DNA of 64,000 nucleotides from Sandaracinus amylolyticus (GCF_021631985.1 NZ_CP070225.1:2666001-2730000), one strand, 5' to 3'. Shown: positions 24,771 through 37,100, numbered from the stretch's first letter. The notes: generated by a model not told the origin, from the sequence alone. Numbers and translations: made by a program.

Positions 24771-24874
24771 CCGAGGCAGGCGCGGCGGGCGTGGATGAGG
24801 GTGCTGGGTCTTTTCCGCAGCGTGTCTTTGGATCTGGTCCTTTCTAGGAACCGCGTGCCTACCAGGAGGCGGCA

Positions 24875-26950
24875 GTGAGTCAGGCGAACGGTAAGGTCTC
24901 GATGACGTTCCAGATCTTCCACGGGGAAGAGCTGGTCCGCACGGAGACGCTGACCCAGGACATCATCAAGGTCGGCAAGCTGCCTTCGAGCCACCTGCGC
25001 ATCGAGGACGAGAACGTCTCTCGAATGCACGCGGTGATCGAGGTCACCGGCCCGGACGAGATCTACATCATCGATCTCGGTTCGGCCGCGGGCACGATCG
25101 TCAACGGCAAGAAGGTCAACAAGACGAAGCTGCAGAACGGCGACGAGGTCGTCCTCGGCGGCACGCGCGTGGTCGTCGAGATCGGTGCCGCGGGCGCCAG
25201 CGACGACGACGACATCACGATGATGGCAGCGCGCAGCGAGGTCGTGGCCGCGAAGGCCGCGCCCGAGCCCGCGAAGCCGCCTCCGCCCCCCGCACCGCCG
25301 GTCGCGAATCCGTTCGCGGCGCCTGCGGCTGCGGCGGCGAATCCGTTCGCTGCGGGCGGGGCCCTGCCGAATCCGTTCGCGGCGCCCGCGGCGGTGACGC
25401 CTGCGCCGGCGCACGGCGGCGGTGGTCACGGCCACGGTCACGACGAGGACGAGGACTCGGAGAACATCCGCTACGGCATCGCCGCGAGCGGTCCTCCGGT
25501 GAACCCCGCGGACGTCGAGAGCGCTGCGACGGCGGTCGAGGTCACGCTCATGTGGGGCGACCTCAGCATCCTCCACGTCGCGCACCTCTCGCCGCCGCGC
25601 ACGTTCTACATCGGTGAGAAGTCGGCGACGGCCGCGCCCGACTACCTCGTCGGCAGCGAGGTGCTGGGCGCCGATCGCATGCCGCTCGTGGTCGAGGTCG
25701 GCGGCAACAGCGCCGTCGTCGTCCCGCAGGGCGCCGAGGGCGCGGTCACGGTCGGCGAGCAGTCGATGTCGTGGGACGACCTCAAGGCGTCCGGCAAGCT
25801 GCAGCCGTGCTCCGAGATGGCGGGCGCGATGCAGTACGTCCTGCCTCAGGGCGCGCTCGCGAGCGTGAAGTACAAGGGCTTCACCTGGATGGTGAAGCCG
25901 ACGTCGGCCGGCAAGCGCGTCGGAGTCGGCGGCGGCCCGAGCGTCAACTGGGGCTATCACACCTGGACGGCAGTCTCGCTCGCGGTCCACGCGGCGTTCC
26001 TGCTGATGTTCTACTTCCTCCCGCCGCGCCCGGCGTCGCTCTCGCTGGATCTGCTCAACGCGGACTCGCGTCTCGTGCAGTACCTGATGGAGCCGCCGGA
26101 GACGCAGGAAGAGGAGACGCCCGACTGGCTCGAGCAGCAGGAGCAGCAGGACGACGCCGAGGGCGGCACCGGCAAGCGTCACAAGGGTGACGAGGGCCAG
26201 ATGGGCGACGAGAGCGCCCAGAAGTCGAAGAACCGCTACGGCATCGAGGGCCCCGCGGACAACCCGGACCCGCACATGGCGCGTCAGGAGGCCCGTGAGC
26301 AGGCGGCGACGGCCGGCGCGATCGGCGTCCTCCAGGCGATGACCGGCGCGTGGAACTCGCCGACGTCGCCGTACGGCCAGGACACTGCGCTCGGCAGCGA
26401 TCCCATGAGCGCGCTCGGCGCCCTGATGGGTGATCAGATCGGCTCGAACTTCGGCTTCGGCGGCCTCGGTCTCCGCGGCACCGGTCGCGGCGGCGGCGGC
26501 ACCGGCGAAGGCACGATCGGTCTCGGCAACCTCGGCACGATCGGCCACGGCGCGGGCACCGGCACGGGCTCCGGCTACGGCAGCGGCGCGGGTGGGTTCA
26601 GCGGTCGTCGCTCGACGGTTCCGCGTATCCGCACCGGTGACGCGGACGTCCGCGGCTCGCTCTCGCGCGAGGTCATCCGCCGCGTCATCCGCCGTCACAT
26701 CAACGAGGTCCGGTTCTGCTACGAGCAGGAGCTCGCGAACCGTCCCGATCTCGCGGGCCGCATCACGGTCAGCTTCATCATCTCGGCGACCGGCGCGGTG
26801 CAGACCGCGACGGTGTCGAACACCACGCTGAGCAACGCGCGCGTCGAAGGCTGCGTCACGCAGGCAGTTCGTCGCTGGACCTTCCCGGCGCCCGACGGCG
26901 GCGGCGTGGTCGGCGTCAACTACCCGTTCGTGCTCGACAGCTCGGGCTGA
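24875..26950 (+). CDS. FHA / AgmX-PglI / TonB-like trans-envelope protein (GltG-like)
   Basis: A 691-residue protein. An N-terminal FHA domain (about 25-105: VGKLPSSHLRI, SRMHAVIE, GTIVNGKKV) binds phosphothreonine in the cytoplasm. Three NPFAA repeats start at residues 145, 156 and 166, followed by a His/Asp-rich patch (about 178-195). An AgmX-type middle domain lies at about 205-350, then one TM at about 363-382. A Gln/Glu region and a Gly-rich region follow. The periplasmic TonB-like C-domain (about 590-691) carries HINEVRFCYEQEL and ends near NYPFVL. This order matches Myxococcus GltG (no zinc ribbon or GYF domain, unlike GltJ/AgmX). The start is the GTG at 24875 with AGGAGG at 24864-24869. 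Confidence 0.85.
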   Translation: MSQANGKVSMTFQIFHGEELVRTETLTQDIIKVGKLPSSHLRIEDENVSRMHAVIEVTGPDEIYIIDLGSAAGTIVNGKKVNKTKLQNGDEVVLGGTRVVVEIGAAGASDDDDITMMAARSEVVAAKAAPEPAKPPPPPAPPVANPFAAPAAAAANPFAAGGALPNPFAAPAAVTPAPAHGGGGHGHGHDEDEDSENIRYGIAASGPPVNPADVESAATAVEVTLMWGDLSILHVAHLSPPRTFYIGEKSATAAPDYLVGSEVLGADRMPLVVEVGGNSAVVVPQGAEGAVTVGEQSMSWDDLKASGKLQPCSEMAGAMQYVLPQGALASVKYKGFTWMVKPTSAGKRVGVGGGPSVNWGYHTWTAVSLAVHAAFLLMFYFLPPRPASLSLDLLNADSRLVQYLMEPPETQEEETPDWLEQQEQQDDAEGGTGKRHKGDEGQMGDESAQKSKNRYGIEGPADNPDPHMARQEAREQAATAGAIGVLQAMTGAWNSPTSPYGQDTALGSDPMSALGALMGDQIGSNFGFGGLGLRGTGRGGGGTGEGTIGLGNLGTIGHGAGTGTGSGYGSGAGGFSGRRSTVPRIRTGDADVRGSLSREVIRRVIRRHINEVRFCYEQELANRPDLAGRITVSFIISATGAVQTATVSNTTLSNARVEGCVTQAVRRWTFPAPDGGGVVGVNYPFVLDSSG

Positions 26951-26986
26951 TTCGATCGGGTAGGCAGGCTACCCAAGGACGAGGAG

Positions 26987-27020
26987 CGGGGCGGGTCCGA
27001 GAGGACCTGCCCCGTTCGCG
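26987..27020 (+). terminator. Intrinsic terminator with GAGA tetraloop
   Basis: A 12-bp stem CGGGGCGGGTCC / GGACCTGCCCCG (one G-T pair) is closed by GAGA and followed by TTCGCGTTCC. It ends the FHA-gene transcript. Confidence 0.75.
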
Positions 27021-27075
27021 TTCCGTCGACTCGATCAATAGCTCGGTCGCTCGGGTTTTCGGCTTGCGTTTGCCC

Positions 27076-27105
27076 TTGAGACGCGACGCGACGCTCACGT
27101 AGTAT
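27076..27105 (+). promoter_or_regulatory. Sigma-70-like promoter of the 289-residue TPR gene
   Basis: TTGAGA (27076-27081), an 18-base spacer and TAGTAT (27100-27105), 30 bp before the ATG at 27135. The ribosome binding site GGGAGGAGTGA precedes the start. Confidence 0.55.
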
Positions 27106-27134
27106 CGCAACCTCTCCGTGTCCGGGAGGAGTGA

Positions 27135-28004
27135 ATGAGTCGGCTTCGAGCGGTCGCCCTCGCGGCGTTTGTCATGGTCTCGTTGGTCGGTGGTCAGTGC
27201 TCGCGCGCCCGCGTGGAGTCGCTGACGCGGATGAACGAAGGTGTCGTGCTCGCCGCGCAGAAGCAGTACCTCGCTGCGGTCGAGAAGCTGCAGAGCGCTG
27301 CGGCGATCGATCCCACGAACGACCAGGCATATTGGAACCTCGCGATCGTGCACATGGAGATGCAGCGCTTCGATGCCGCTGCCGATGATCTCCGTCGTGC
27401 GATCGACATCAATCCTCAAGCTGCCGGCTATCACGAGAAGCTCGGCACGGTGCTGATGGAGCTCGAGCAGTGGGATCAGGCGCGCGAGTCGTTCGAGCGC
27501 GCGATCGAGATCGATACCCACCTGTTCAAGGCCTACTACAAGCTCGGTCAGATCGCGGAGCGCCAGGACGATCCGCAGACCGCGCTGCAGCGCTACGACC
27601 AGGCCGTTCGTGAGGGCCCGCGCTTCATCCAGGGCTATCGCGCGCTCGGCCGTCTCTACGCAGATCTCGGCTATCAGGGCGAGGCCGTGCAGGTGCTGCA
27701 GGCGGGCCTCCAGGTCGTGATCCCGGGGACCGAGGACGAGGCGGAGCTGCACCACCTGCTCGGCACCGTCTATCAGCAGCAGCGCAACTACGATGGTGCG
27801 GTCGAGCAGTTCCGCGCCGCGCTGCAGATCCAGCCGGCGATGCGCGAAGCTCTCTTCTCGCTCGGTTGGACGTACGGGCTCCAGAACAACCGCGAAGAGG
27901 CTCGTCGATACCTCAAGCGGTACATCGATCTCGCCGGTGCCGAGGCGCCGGCGCACTACCTCAAGGCCGCCCAGGATCGCCTGGGCCAACTCGAGGGCCC
28001 CTGA
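27135..28004 (+). CDS. Exported TPR protein
   Basis: A 289-residue protein with a hydrophobic N-terminus (MSRLRAVALAAFVMVSLVGG) followed by QC. The residues before Cys are Gly-Gln, not a canonical lipobox, so lipidation is doubtful. At least six TPRs follow (AYWNLAIVHMEMQRFDAAAD, AYYKLGQIAERQDDPQTALQ, LHHLLGTVYQQQRNYDGAVE). It lies between the FHA/TonB gene and the giant TPR gene and is likely part of the same envelope complex. It has its own promoter after the FHA-gene terminator. Confidence 0.75.
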   Translation: MSRLRAVALAAFVMVSLVGGQCSRARVESLTRMNEGVVLAAQKQYLAAVEKLQSAAAIDPTNDQAYWNLAIVHMEMQRFDAAADDLRRAIDINPQAAGYHEKLGTVLMELEQWDQARESFERAIEIDTHLFKAYYKLGQIAERQDDPQTALQRYDQAVREGPRFIQGYRALGRLYADLGYQGEAVQVLQAGLQVVIPGTEDEAELHHLLGTVYQQQRNYDGAVEQFRAALQIQPAMREALFSLGWTYGLQNNREEARRYLKRYIDLAGAEAPAHYLKAAQDRLGQLEGP

Positions 28005-28024
28005 GCGCGCTCTCGAAACAACGG

Positions 28025-28080
28025 TGCTCGGACTCGTGTGCTCGAATCGAGCATTCGAGTCCATGAGCATCGGACTCGCA
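28025..28080. repeat. Nested direct and inverted repeats before the giant TPR gene
   Basis: This segment holds TGCTCGAATCGAGCA (28039-28053, a palindrome with a central A), CTCGAAT-N5-ATTCGAG (28041-28059), and GGACTCG twice (28030-28036, 28072-28078) with its inverse CGAGTCC at 28056-28062. It ends 35 bp before the GTG at 28115. It could be an operator or an alternative-hairpin switch; function unknown. Confidence 0.5.
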
Positions 28081-28114
28081 GCGCGCGGATGAGGGTCGGT
28101 CTCGGGAGGTCAGA

Positions 28115-31100
28115 GTGGACGCGGGGAATCAGCAGGTGACGCGAGAGCTGTCGGATCAGGATCGGGCGCGGCTCGCCGAGCTCGACGAGGCGATCACGAA
28201 GTTCGAGGGCCAGAAGCGATGGTCCGACGTGATCAAGAGCATCCTCGCGAAGGCCGAGATCGTCGTCGAGCCGGGCGACAAGATCGGACTGCTCTCGCAG
28301 GCCGGTCAGATGTACCTCGAGAAGAGCTCGAACCAGGCCGAGGCCATCAAGTGCTTCGAGCAGGTGATCGAGCTCGATCAGCACAACATCGAGGCGCTGA
28401 CGTCTCTCAAGGAGATGTACGAGAAGCGTCGCGATTGGGAGAAGCTGGTCCGCGCGATGGAGCGCGAGGCCGAGCTGCTCGATCCCGCTGATCGCGGCCT
28501 CCGGTACATCGAGATGGCGCAGCTCGCGACCGAGCGTCTGCGCAAGCCCGAGATCTGCATCGATCTCTGGCAGAAGGTCCTCCGCTACGACGGGGAGAAC
28601 GCGGACGCGCTCGGCGCGCTCGCGGGCCTCTACGAGCGTGCGCGCGAGTGGCAGCCGCTCGCCGACGTGCTCGAGAAGCAGTCGGCGCACGTGTCGGGCG
28701 CGGAGGAGCAGAAGGCGCTGCTCACGAAGCTCGGCATGATCTACGCCGACAAGCTGAACGACGATCGCGGTGCGGTCAGCGCGTTCCAGCGTCTGCTCGC
28801 GATCGACCCCGACGATCGCCGCGCGCAGGAGCAGCTCAAGCGTCGCTACGTCGCGCTGAAGGCGTGGGACGATCTCGAGGGCTTCTACCAGGCCACCGGG
28901 AAGATCGACGAGCTCATCCGCACGCTCGAGCGCGAGGCCGGCAACAAGGACGCGCCGGCGGCGGAGCAGATCGATCTGATGTTCCGCGTCGCACGCCTGT
29001 GGATGCAGTCGGAGAAGGCCGACCGCGCCGCGCGTGCGTACGAGAAGGTCCTCGACCTCGATCCGACGAGCCACGACGCGGCGGTCGCGCTCGCGCCGCT
29101 CTACGAGGCGGCGGGTGACGCGAAGAAGCTCGCGGGCGTGATCGAAGTGCGCCTCGGGCACGTGCAGGATCCCGAGGAGCGCATCGTGCTGCTCCGCGAG
29201 GTCGCGGTGCTCTACGAGGAGAAGCTGCGCCGTCCGCAGGACGCGTTCGCGCGCTTCCTCGAGGCGTTCGCGCTCGATCCGATGCGCGAGGTGCTGCGCG
29301 AGGACGTCGCGCGGCTCGCGCCTGGCGTCGACGGCTGGTCGCAGGTGATCGCGACCTACCGCAAGGCGATCGAGAGCGGCACCGACGAGGACGCGCAGAT
29401 CGAGCTGCGCCTCAGCCTCGGCGCGGTGCTCGAGCAGGTCGGGCAGATCGACGAGAGCATCGCGCAGTACCGCGCGGTCTACGACGCGCGCAGCGATCAC
29501 ATGGGCGCGATCGAGGCGCTCGAGCGCCTGTATCGCCAGACCGGCCGTCACTCGGATCTCCTCGAGGTCTACGACCGCCGCATGGAGCTCGAGCAGGATC
29601 CCGACGCGCGCCGCCGCATGGCGTACGGGCGGGCCTCGCTGCTCGAGACCGAGATCGCCGACGCCGACAAGGCGATCGAGGCGTACCAGTCGATCCTCGC
29701 GGAGTGGGGCGACGAGGAGCAGGACGCGTATCGCGCGCTCGACGCGCTCTTCGAGAAGCAGAACCGTTACAGCGATCTCGCGGCGACGCTCGAGCGCCGG
29801 ATCGATCTCGGTCCTGCGAGCGACGAAGAGCTCGCGTCCCTCAAGTTCCGTCTCGCGCGCGTCAGCGAGCTGCACCTCGACGACAAGGCGAAGGCGCTCG
29901 AGCTGCTGCGCGAGGTCGTGACGATCGTCCCCGAGCACGACGGCGGTCGCCTCGCGCTCGAGGCGATGCTGAGCGACGCGAAGCTCGGCGGCGCCGCGGC
30001 GCAGATCCTCGAGCCGATCTACGAGGTGCGCGGCGACTGGACGTCGCTGATCCGCGCGCTCGAGGTGCTCGTCGGCACCGCGCAGGAAGGCGAGCGCAAG
30101 CTCGAGCTCCTGACGAAGGTCGGCGAGGTCGCGCTCGTCCAGCTCGAGGACGCGAAGCAGGCGTTCGGCGCGTATTCGCGCGGTCTGCGCGCGGTGCCGG
30201 AGCACGAGGAGACGCTGGAGCGCCTCGAGGCGATCGCGCTCGAGCACACGTGGTTCGCCGAGCTCGTGAAGCTCGTCGAGGAGCTCGCGGGTGACGCGGG
30301 CGATCCCGCGCTCGCGCGTCGTCTCTGGATCCGCGCGGCGCGCATGCACGACGCGCAGCTCGGCGCGGTGGACGCGGCGGTCGCCGCGTACGCGAAGGTG
30401 CTCGATCAGGAGCCGGGCGACGCCGAGGTCCTCGACGCGCTCGACGAGCTCTATCGCCGCACCGAGCGCTATCGCGATCTCGTCGGCGTGCTGCGCCGCA
30501 AAGCGGAGCTCTCGGGCGAGCTCGCGACGCAGGAGCAGCTGCTCTCGCAGGTCGCCGACATCCACGAGCAGATGCTCGGTGAGCCGGCGAGCGCGATCTC
30601 GATCTACCGCGAGATCCTCGAGCTCGATCCGACGAGCCGCACCGCGCTCTCGTCGCTCGATCGGCTCTTCGAGAAGCAGGAGCTCTGGAGCGATCTCGCC
30701 GACAACATCGGCCGTCAGCTGACGATCTCGGAGGAGCCCGAGGAGCAGACGCGGCTGATGCTGCGCCTCGCGTCGCTGCGCGAGACCCGCATGAGCGCGG
30801 TCGAGGCGGCGATCGAGATCTACCGCGAGGTGCTCGAGCGCGACGCGGCCAACGCGGAGGCGCTCGCGGCGCTCGAGCGCCTGCTCGCGACGCCGGCGCA
30901 CCAGCCGGTGATCACCGAGATCCTCGAGCCGCTCTATCGCGACGCGAACGAGTTCGCGAAGCTGATCGGGATCCACGAGATCCAGGCGACGATCGCGAGC
31001 GCCTCGGAGCGCCGCGTCGAGCTGCTGCACCGCATCGCGGAGCTCTACGAGATCGCGCTCGACGACGCACCGAAGGCGTTCGAGAGCTTCGCGCGCGCGC

Positions 31101-34100
31101 TCGGCGAGGACGCGAGCAATGCGACCACGCAGGAGCAGCTCGAGCGCATCGCCGGGATGACCGGCGACTACGACGCGCTCGCGGCGGTGTACGAGCACCG
31201 CGTCGCGCGCTTCTACGAGGAGAACGAGAGCGGTCGTCCGAGCGAGGAGGAAGTGCCCCTCGCGACGCACCTGCTCACGAAGGCGGCGCAGATCCGCGAG
31301 GACAACCTCGCGGACGTCGAGACCGCGATCGCGCACCACCAGCGCGTGCTCGATCTCGACGCGACGCACCTCGGCGCGGCGAGCTCGCTCGAGCGGCTCT
31401 TCCAGCAGACCGAGCGCTACGAGCCCCTCGCGCACATCCTCCTCGTGAAGGCGGCGATGCTCGAGTCGCCCGACGAGCAGAAGGAGCACCTCTTCCGCGC
31501 GGCGGCGATCCACGAGGATCTGCTCGAGCGTCCGACCGACGCGATCGACGTCTACAAGAAGGTCCTCGACGTCGACTCCGAGGATCTCCAGGCGCTCGAC
31601 AAGCTCGTCGAGAACTACCTGAAGCTCGAGAAGTGGTCGGAGCTGCTCGACGTCTACACGCGCAAGGCGGACGTCGTCGTCGATCCCGACGAGAAGAAGC
31701 GCCTCTACCTCGAGGTCGGCGCGGTCTACGAGCGCGAGCTCAACGACGGCGCGAAGGCGATCGACACCTACCAGCGCATCCTCGAGATCGATCCCGACGA
31801 CCTGATGGCGATCGGGCGCCTCGACGCGCTCTATCAGGCGGCGGGCAACTGGCAGGAGCTGCGCTCGATCCTCGAGCGCGAGGCAGAGCTCGCGAGCGAT
31901 CCGAACGAGGTCATCTCGTACCGGTTCCGCATCGCCGATCTCTACGACCACAAGCTCGACGACGCGGCGCGCGCGGTCGAGGGCTACCAGGAGATCCTCG
32001 GCGTCGCGCCGGATCACCAGCCCACGCTCGACGCGCTCGAGGCGATGATCGCGGCGCGCAAGCTGCCGGTCGCGGCCGCGCTCGTGCTCGAGCCGATCTA
32101 CCAGCAGTTCGGCGAGTGGGCGAAGCTCGTCGCGGTCCTCGAGGTGCAGGCCGCGCACGCCGAGGACGCGCGACAGAAGGTCGAGCTCCTCCACCGAATC
32201 GCGCAGCTGCAGGAGATCCAGCTCGAGAGCGCTCGCGCTGCGTTCGACGCGTACGCGCGCGCGCTGCCGTTCGACAACGGCGATCCCGACACGCTCACGA
32301 ACCTCGAGCGCCTCGCCGGTGATCTCGATGCGTTCGGCGAGGTCGCACGGCTCTACGACATCGAGGTCGAGAAGCTCGCGGATCAGCCCGACCGCCGCGT
32401 CGAGCTCGCGCTGCGCGTCGCGCAGCTCTACGAGGTGCAGCTCGGCGACGTCGACTCGGCGATCGTTCGCTACAACGTCGTCGCGGCCGCCGACGAGACG
32501 CACCAGCAGGCGATCGAAGCACTCGATCGTCTGTACGAGGCGACCTCGCGCTGGGGTGAGCTCGCGACGACGCTCGCGAAGGAGATCCAGCTCGCGGCGA
32601 GCCCCGAGGCGATGCTCGATCTGCAGTTCCGCCTCGGTCAGGTGCACCAGCTGCACCTCGGCCAGGTCGATCGCGCGATCGAGCAGTACAAGGAGATCCT
32701 CGCCGCCGCGCCGGAGCACGCGCCCGCGCTCGACGCGCTCGAGGGCCTCTTCGCCGAGGGCGTGCAGCCGCTCGTGATCGGCGAGATCCTCGAGCCGCTC
32801 TACCGCATGCAGGAGGCGTGGGAGCGCCTCATCGGCGTGCAGCAGGCGCTGCTCGAGCACCAGAGCGACGCACACGAGCGCGTCGCGATGATGCACCGCG
32901 TGGCGGAGATCGCCGAGGATCGCGCGGCCGAGCCGCAGATCGCGTTCGAGTGGCACCAGCGTGTGCTCCTCGAGGATCCGCTCAACGAGCAGTCGACCGC
33001 GGAGACCGAGCGTCTCGCGGGCCAGCTCGGCAACTGGGAGCAGCTCGCGAGCACGCTCGCGGACGTGCTCGAGCAGCGCGCGACCGCCGAGGTCCGCGTG
33101 CCGGTCGGCAAGCGTCTCGCGCGCGTGTACGAGACGGAAGTCGGCGACATCCAGCGCGCGGTCGAGGCGCACCTCTTCGTGCTCGGCGCGTCGCCGAAGG
33201 AGCACGAGTCGCTCGAGTCGCTCGATCGCATCTACAGCGAGCACGGCGCGAGCGAGGCGCTCCAGGAGATCCTCGCGAAGCGCATCACGGCGACCGAAGA
33301 TCCGCGCGATCTGATCGAGCTGCACTTCCGCCGCGCGCAGGTGCTCGAGAACGATCTCGGGCGCATCGACGAGGCGGTCGGCGTCTACACGCACGTGCTC
33401 GATCGTCTCGACGCGGAGCACGAGGGATCGATCAAGTCCCTCGCGAACATCTACGTCGAGAAGCAGGACTGGACGAGTCTCTACGCGACGTTCGATCGCG
33501 AGCTGAAGGTCGCTCTCGGCGACACCGGCCGCGCGGACGTGCTCGCGAAGATGGCGCGCGTGGCCGAGGATCACCTCGGCGACGACGCGCGCTCCATCCA
33601 GCTCTGGAAGGACGTGCTCGAGCTGCGCGGCGAGGATCACGAGGCGCTCAACGCGCTCGGTGAGCTCTTCGCGAAGGGCGAGCGCTGGACCGAGCTCGTC
33701 GACATCCTCGACCGCGAGGCGGCGATCGTCCTCGAGGACGAGCAGCGCGTGCAGATCTTCAGCGACCTCGGTCGCGTCTGGTACGCGAAGCTCCGCAACG
33801 AGCGCAACGCCGTCGACAACTGGCAGCGCGTCCTCGACATCGATCCGACGAACACGACCGCGCTCTTCGCGCTCGCGGAGATCCACCGCGCGGCCGGTCA
33901 CACGCAGGACCTCGTCGACACGCTGCACCGCGTGATCGACGTGGGCGCGGCGACGCTCGACGACGGGACGCTCGAGACCGTCTACATGCAGCTCGGCGAG
34001 CTCTACGAGCGCACGCTGCAGCAGCCGATGGACGCGGTCGACGCCTACAACAAGGCGCTCGATCTGAACCCGCGCAACTTCGCCGCGATGGACGCCCTCG

Positions 34101-37100
34101 AGGGCATCCACTCGAGCGAGTCGCAGTGGGTCGACAAGGTCCAGGTGATGGAGCGCCGCGTCGACGGGCTCGACGACGAGGAGCAGAAGATCACCGTGCT
34201 CCTCGCGATCGCCCAGACCTGGGCGGAGAAGCAGGAGCAGCCCGACCGCGGCACGAGCGCGTACGAGCGCATCCTCGGCCTCGACCCGCGCCACGAGTAC
34301 GCCTTCGCGAAGCTCGACGAGCTCCACCGCGCCGCCGGACGCTGGGAGAACCTCGTCGAGATGTTCATCACGCGCACCGAGACCGCGGAGAGCACCGCGG
34401 AGCGCGTGGATCTCCTGCGTCGCATCGCCGAGGTCCAGGACCAGCGCCTCGACGACAAGCTGCAGGCCTTCGACACGCTCCTCCTCGCGTGGGAGGAGGA
34501 CTACACCGACAAGAAGACCGCCGACGATCTCGAGAAGGTCACTGCCGCGACGCGGAAGTGGAACGACCTCCTCAACACGGCGAACACCGCGCTCACCGCG
34601 ACGACCGATCCGAACGTCAAGATCGCGATCTGTCTGCGCTGCGCGAAGTGGTACTCGCTCGAGCTCGGTCACCCCGAGTACGCGATCCCGTACTACCAGC
34701 AGATCCAGCAGCTCGATCCGGGCAACGTCCCGGCGCAGCAGCAGCTCGCGGATCTCTATCGCAGCACGCAGCAGTGGCAGCTGCTCGCGCAGACGCTGGG
34801 GATCATCGTCGGGCTCACCAACGACCCGCGCGTGAAGGCCGAGACCTTCGTGCAGATGGGTGAGCTCTGCGAGACGCACCTCAACATCGCGGATCAGGCC
34901 CGCAGCTACTACCTGCAGGCCGTCGACGCCGACCCGAGCTACGTGCCCGGGCTCGAGGCGCTCGAGAAGGTCTATCGCAACGGTCAGGAGTGGGAGTCGC
35001 TCCTCGACATCCAGCAGCGCAAGGTCGGCGCGCTCTCGGACGCCGAGGCGCTGATCGAGGCGAAGCTCGCAGTCGCGGAGACCTACGAAGACCGTCTCGG
35101 CAACGTCGAAGAGGCGATCGAGACGTACCGCCAGGTGCTCGAGGCGGACGGACTCAACCTCCGTGCGCTGAAGGGCCTCGAGCGTCTCTACGCGCAGCGT
35201 GAGCGCTGGCAGGACCTGCTCAACATCCTCGAGCGCCAGTTCGAGGTCGTCACGACCGAGAAGGAGCGCATCACGATCCTCCTGCGCGTCGCGTCGATGT
35301 GGGAGGAGGAGTTCGTCAAGCCCGACAAGGCGGCGGAGCGCCTCGAGAAGGTCGTCGAGATCGACTCGGGCAACGACGCTGCGCTGCGTGGCCTCGAGCG
35401 CCTCTACCGCAACATGCAGCGGTGGGATCAGCTCATCGACACGTACGAGCGCCACGTCTCGGCGACGCCGGATCGCAACGAGAAGCAGGAGCTGTATCTC
35501 GCGATCGGCGACGTGTTCTCGGTCGAGCTGAGCGATCTCGATCGCGCGGTCGACGCGTACCTGAACATCCTCTCGCTGAACTCGAACAACGCGCGTGCGC
35601 TCGAGGCGCTCTCGAAGATCTACGAGCGCCGCGGTGATCACGGCCAGGCGTTCGACACGATGCAGCAGCTCTCGCGGCTGCTGAACGATCCGCAGCAGGT
35701 CGTCGATCTGCGCTTCCGCATGGGCAAGCTGCTCGACGAGCAGCTCGGCGATCGGAGCGCGGCGGTCGACCAGTACCAGAGCGCGCTCGACGTCGAGCCG
35801 GGGCACCTCGCGTCGCTCGAGGCGATGCGGAAGATCCACCTCGACTCGGGCGACTGGCTCGCGGCCGCGAAGGTGCTCGAGCAGGAGTCGCAGTACCAGC
35901 AGCAGCCCCGCCTGGTCGCGAAGCTGCTCGTCGAGCTCGGTCGTCTCTATGACGAGCGTCTCGACGAGCACGACCGCGCGATCAACGTGTGGGAGGCCGC
36001 GCTCAAGCAGGACGCGGACAACGAGGACGCGTCGCTCCCGCTCGCCGAGGAGTACACGAAGACGCAGCGCTGGGCGGACGCCGTGCCGCTCCTCGACGCG
36101 CTCGTGAAGCGCTCGGCGAAGCGCGACGCGTCGGAGCAGCACCGCCTCGCGTTCATGCTCGGTGAAGCGGCGCTGAAGACCGGCGACACCGACGCGGCGA
36201 TCAAGGCGCTGAGCAAGGCGTCGCAGCTCGATCAGCAGCACCTGCCCACGCTGCTCGCGCTCTCGAGCGCCTACTTCCAGGCGTCGAACTGGGACCAGGC
36301 GTTCAAGTACTACCAGATGCTCCTCGTCCACCACCGCGACGCGCTCGCGAAGGACGAGATCACCGACGTCTTCTTCAAGCTCGGCGTGGTCAAGCGCGAG
36401 CAGGGTGATCGCCGCAAGGCGCTCAACATGTTCGACAAGGCGCTCGAGGAGGACGCGCAGCATCGTCCGACGCTCGAGGCAGTGGTCGGCCTCTACCAGT
36501 CGAGCAGCGACTGGGAGCAGGTGATCCACTTCAAGAAGAAGATCCTCGAGCAGCTCGACGGTGACGAGCGCTTCACGATGCTCGACGAGATCGGCGATCT
36601 CTGGAACGAGAAGCTGAAGAACCCGCAGAAGTCGATCGAGAGCTACGCGGACGCGGCCGAGATGCGTCCGAAGGATCACAAGATCCTCCACAAGCTGCTG
36701 ATGCTCTACATGAGCACCAAGCAGTCGGAGCCGGCGATCGAGATCATCCAGCGGGTCAGCGATCTCGACGACCGCGCCGCGTCGAAGTCGAAGTACGCGT
36801 ACACGATCGCCGTCATCCTCCGAGACGACGTCAAGGACCTCGACCGGGCGATCGACTACTTCAACAAGTCGCTCGATCTCGACTCGACGCAGCTCAAGGC
36901 GTTCGAGGCGATCAACAAGATCCTCAACGCGAAGAAGGACTGGAAGCAGCTCGAGCGTGCGTACCGGAAGATGCTCCTTCGCCTGAAGGACTCGACCGAC
37001 ACGGACCTCAAGTTCAACCTCGCGCACGCGCTCGGCGTCATCTACCGCGACCGCATGAAGCAGCCCGAGCAGGCGGTCGACGTGTTCAAGATCGCGCTCG

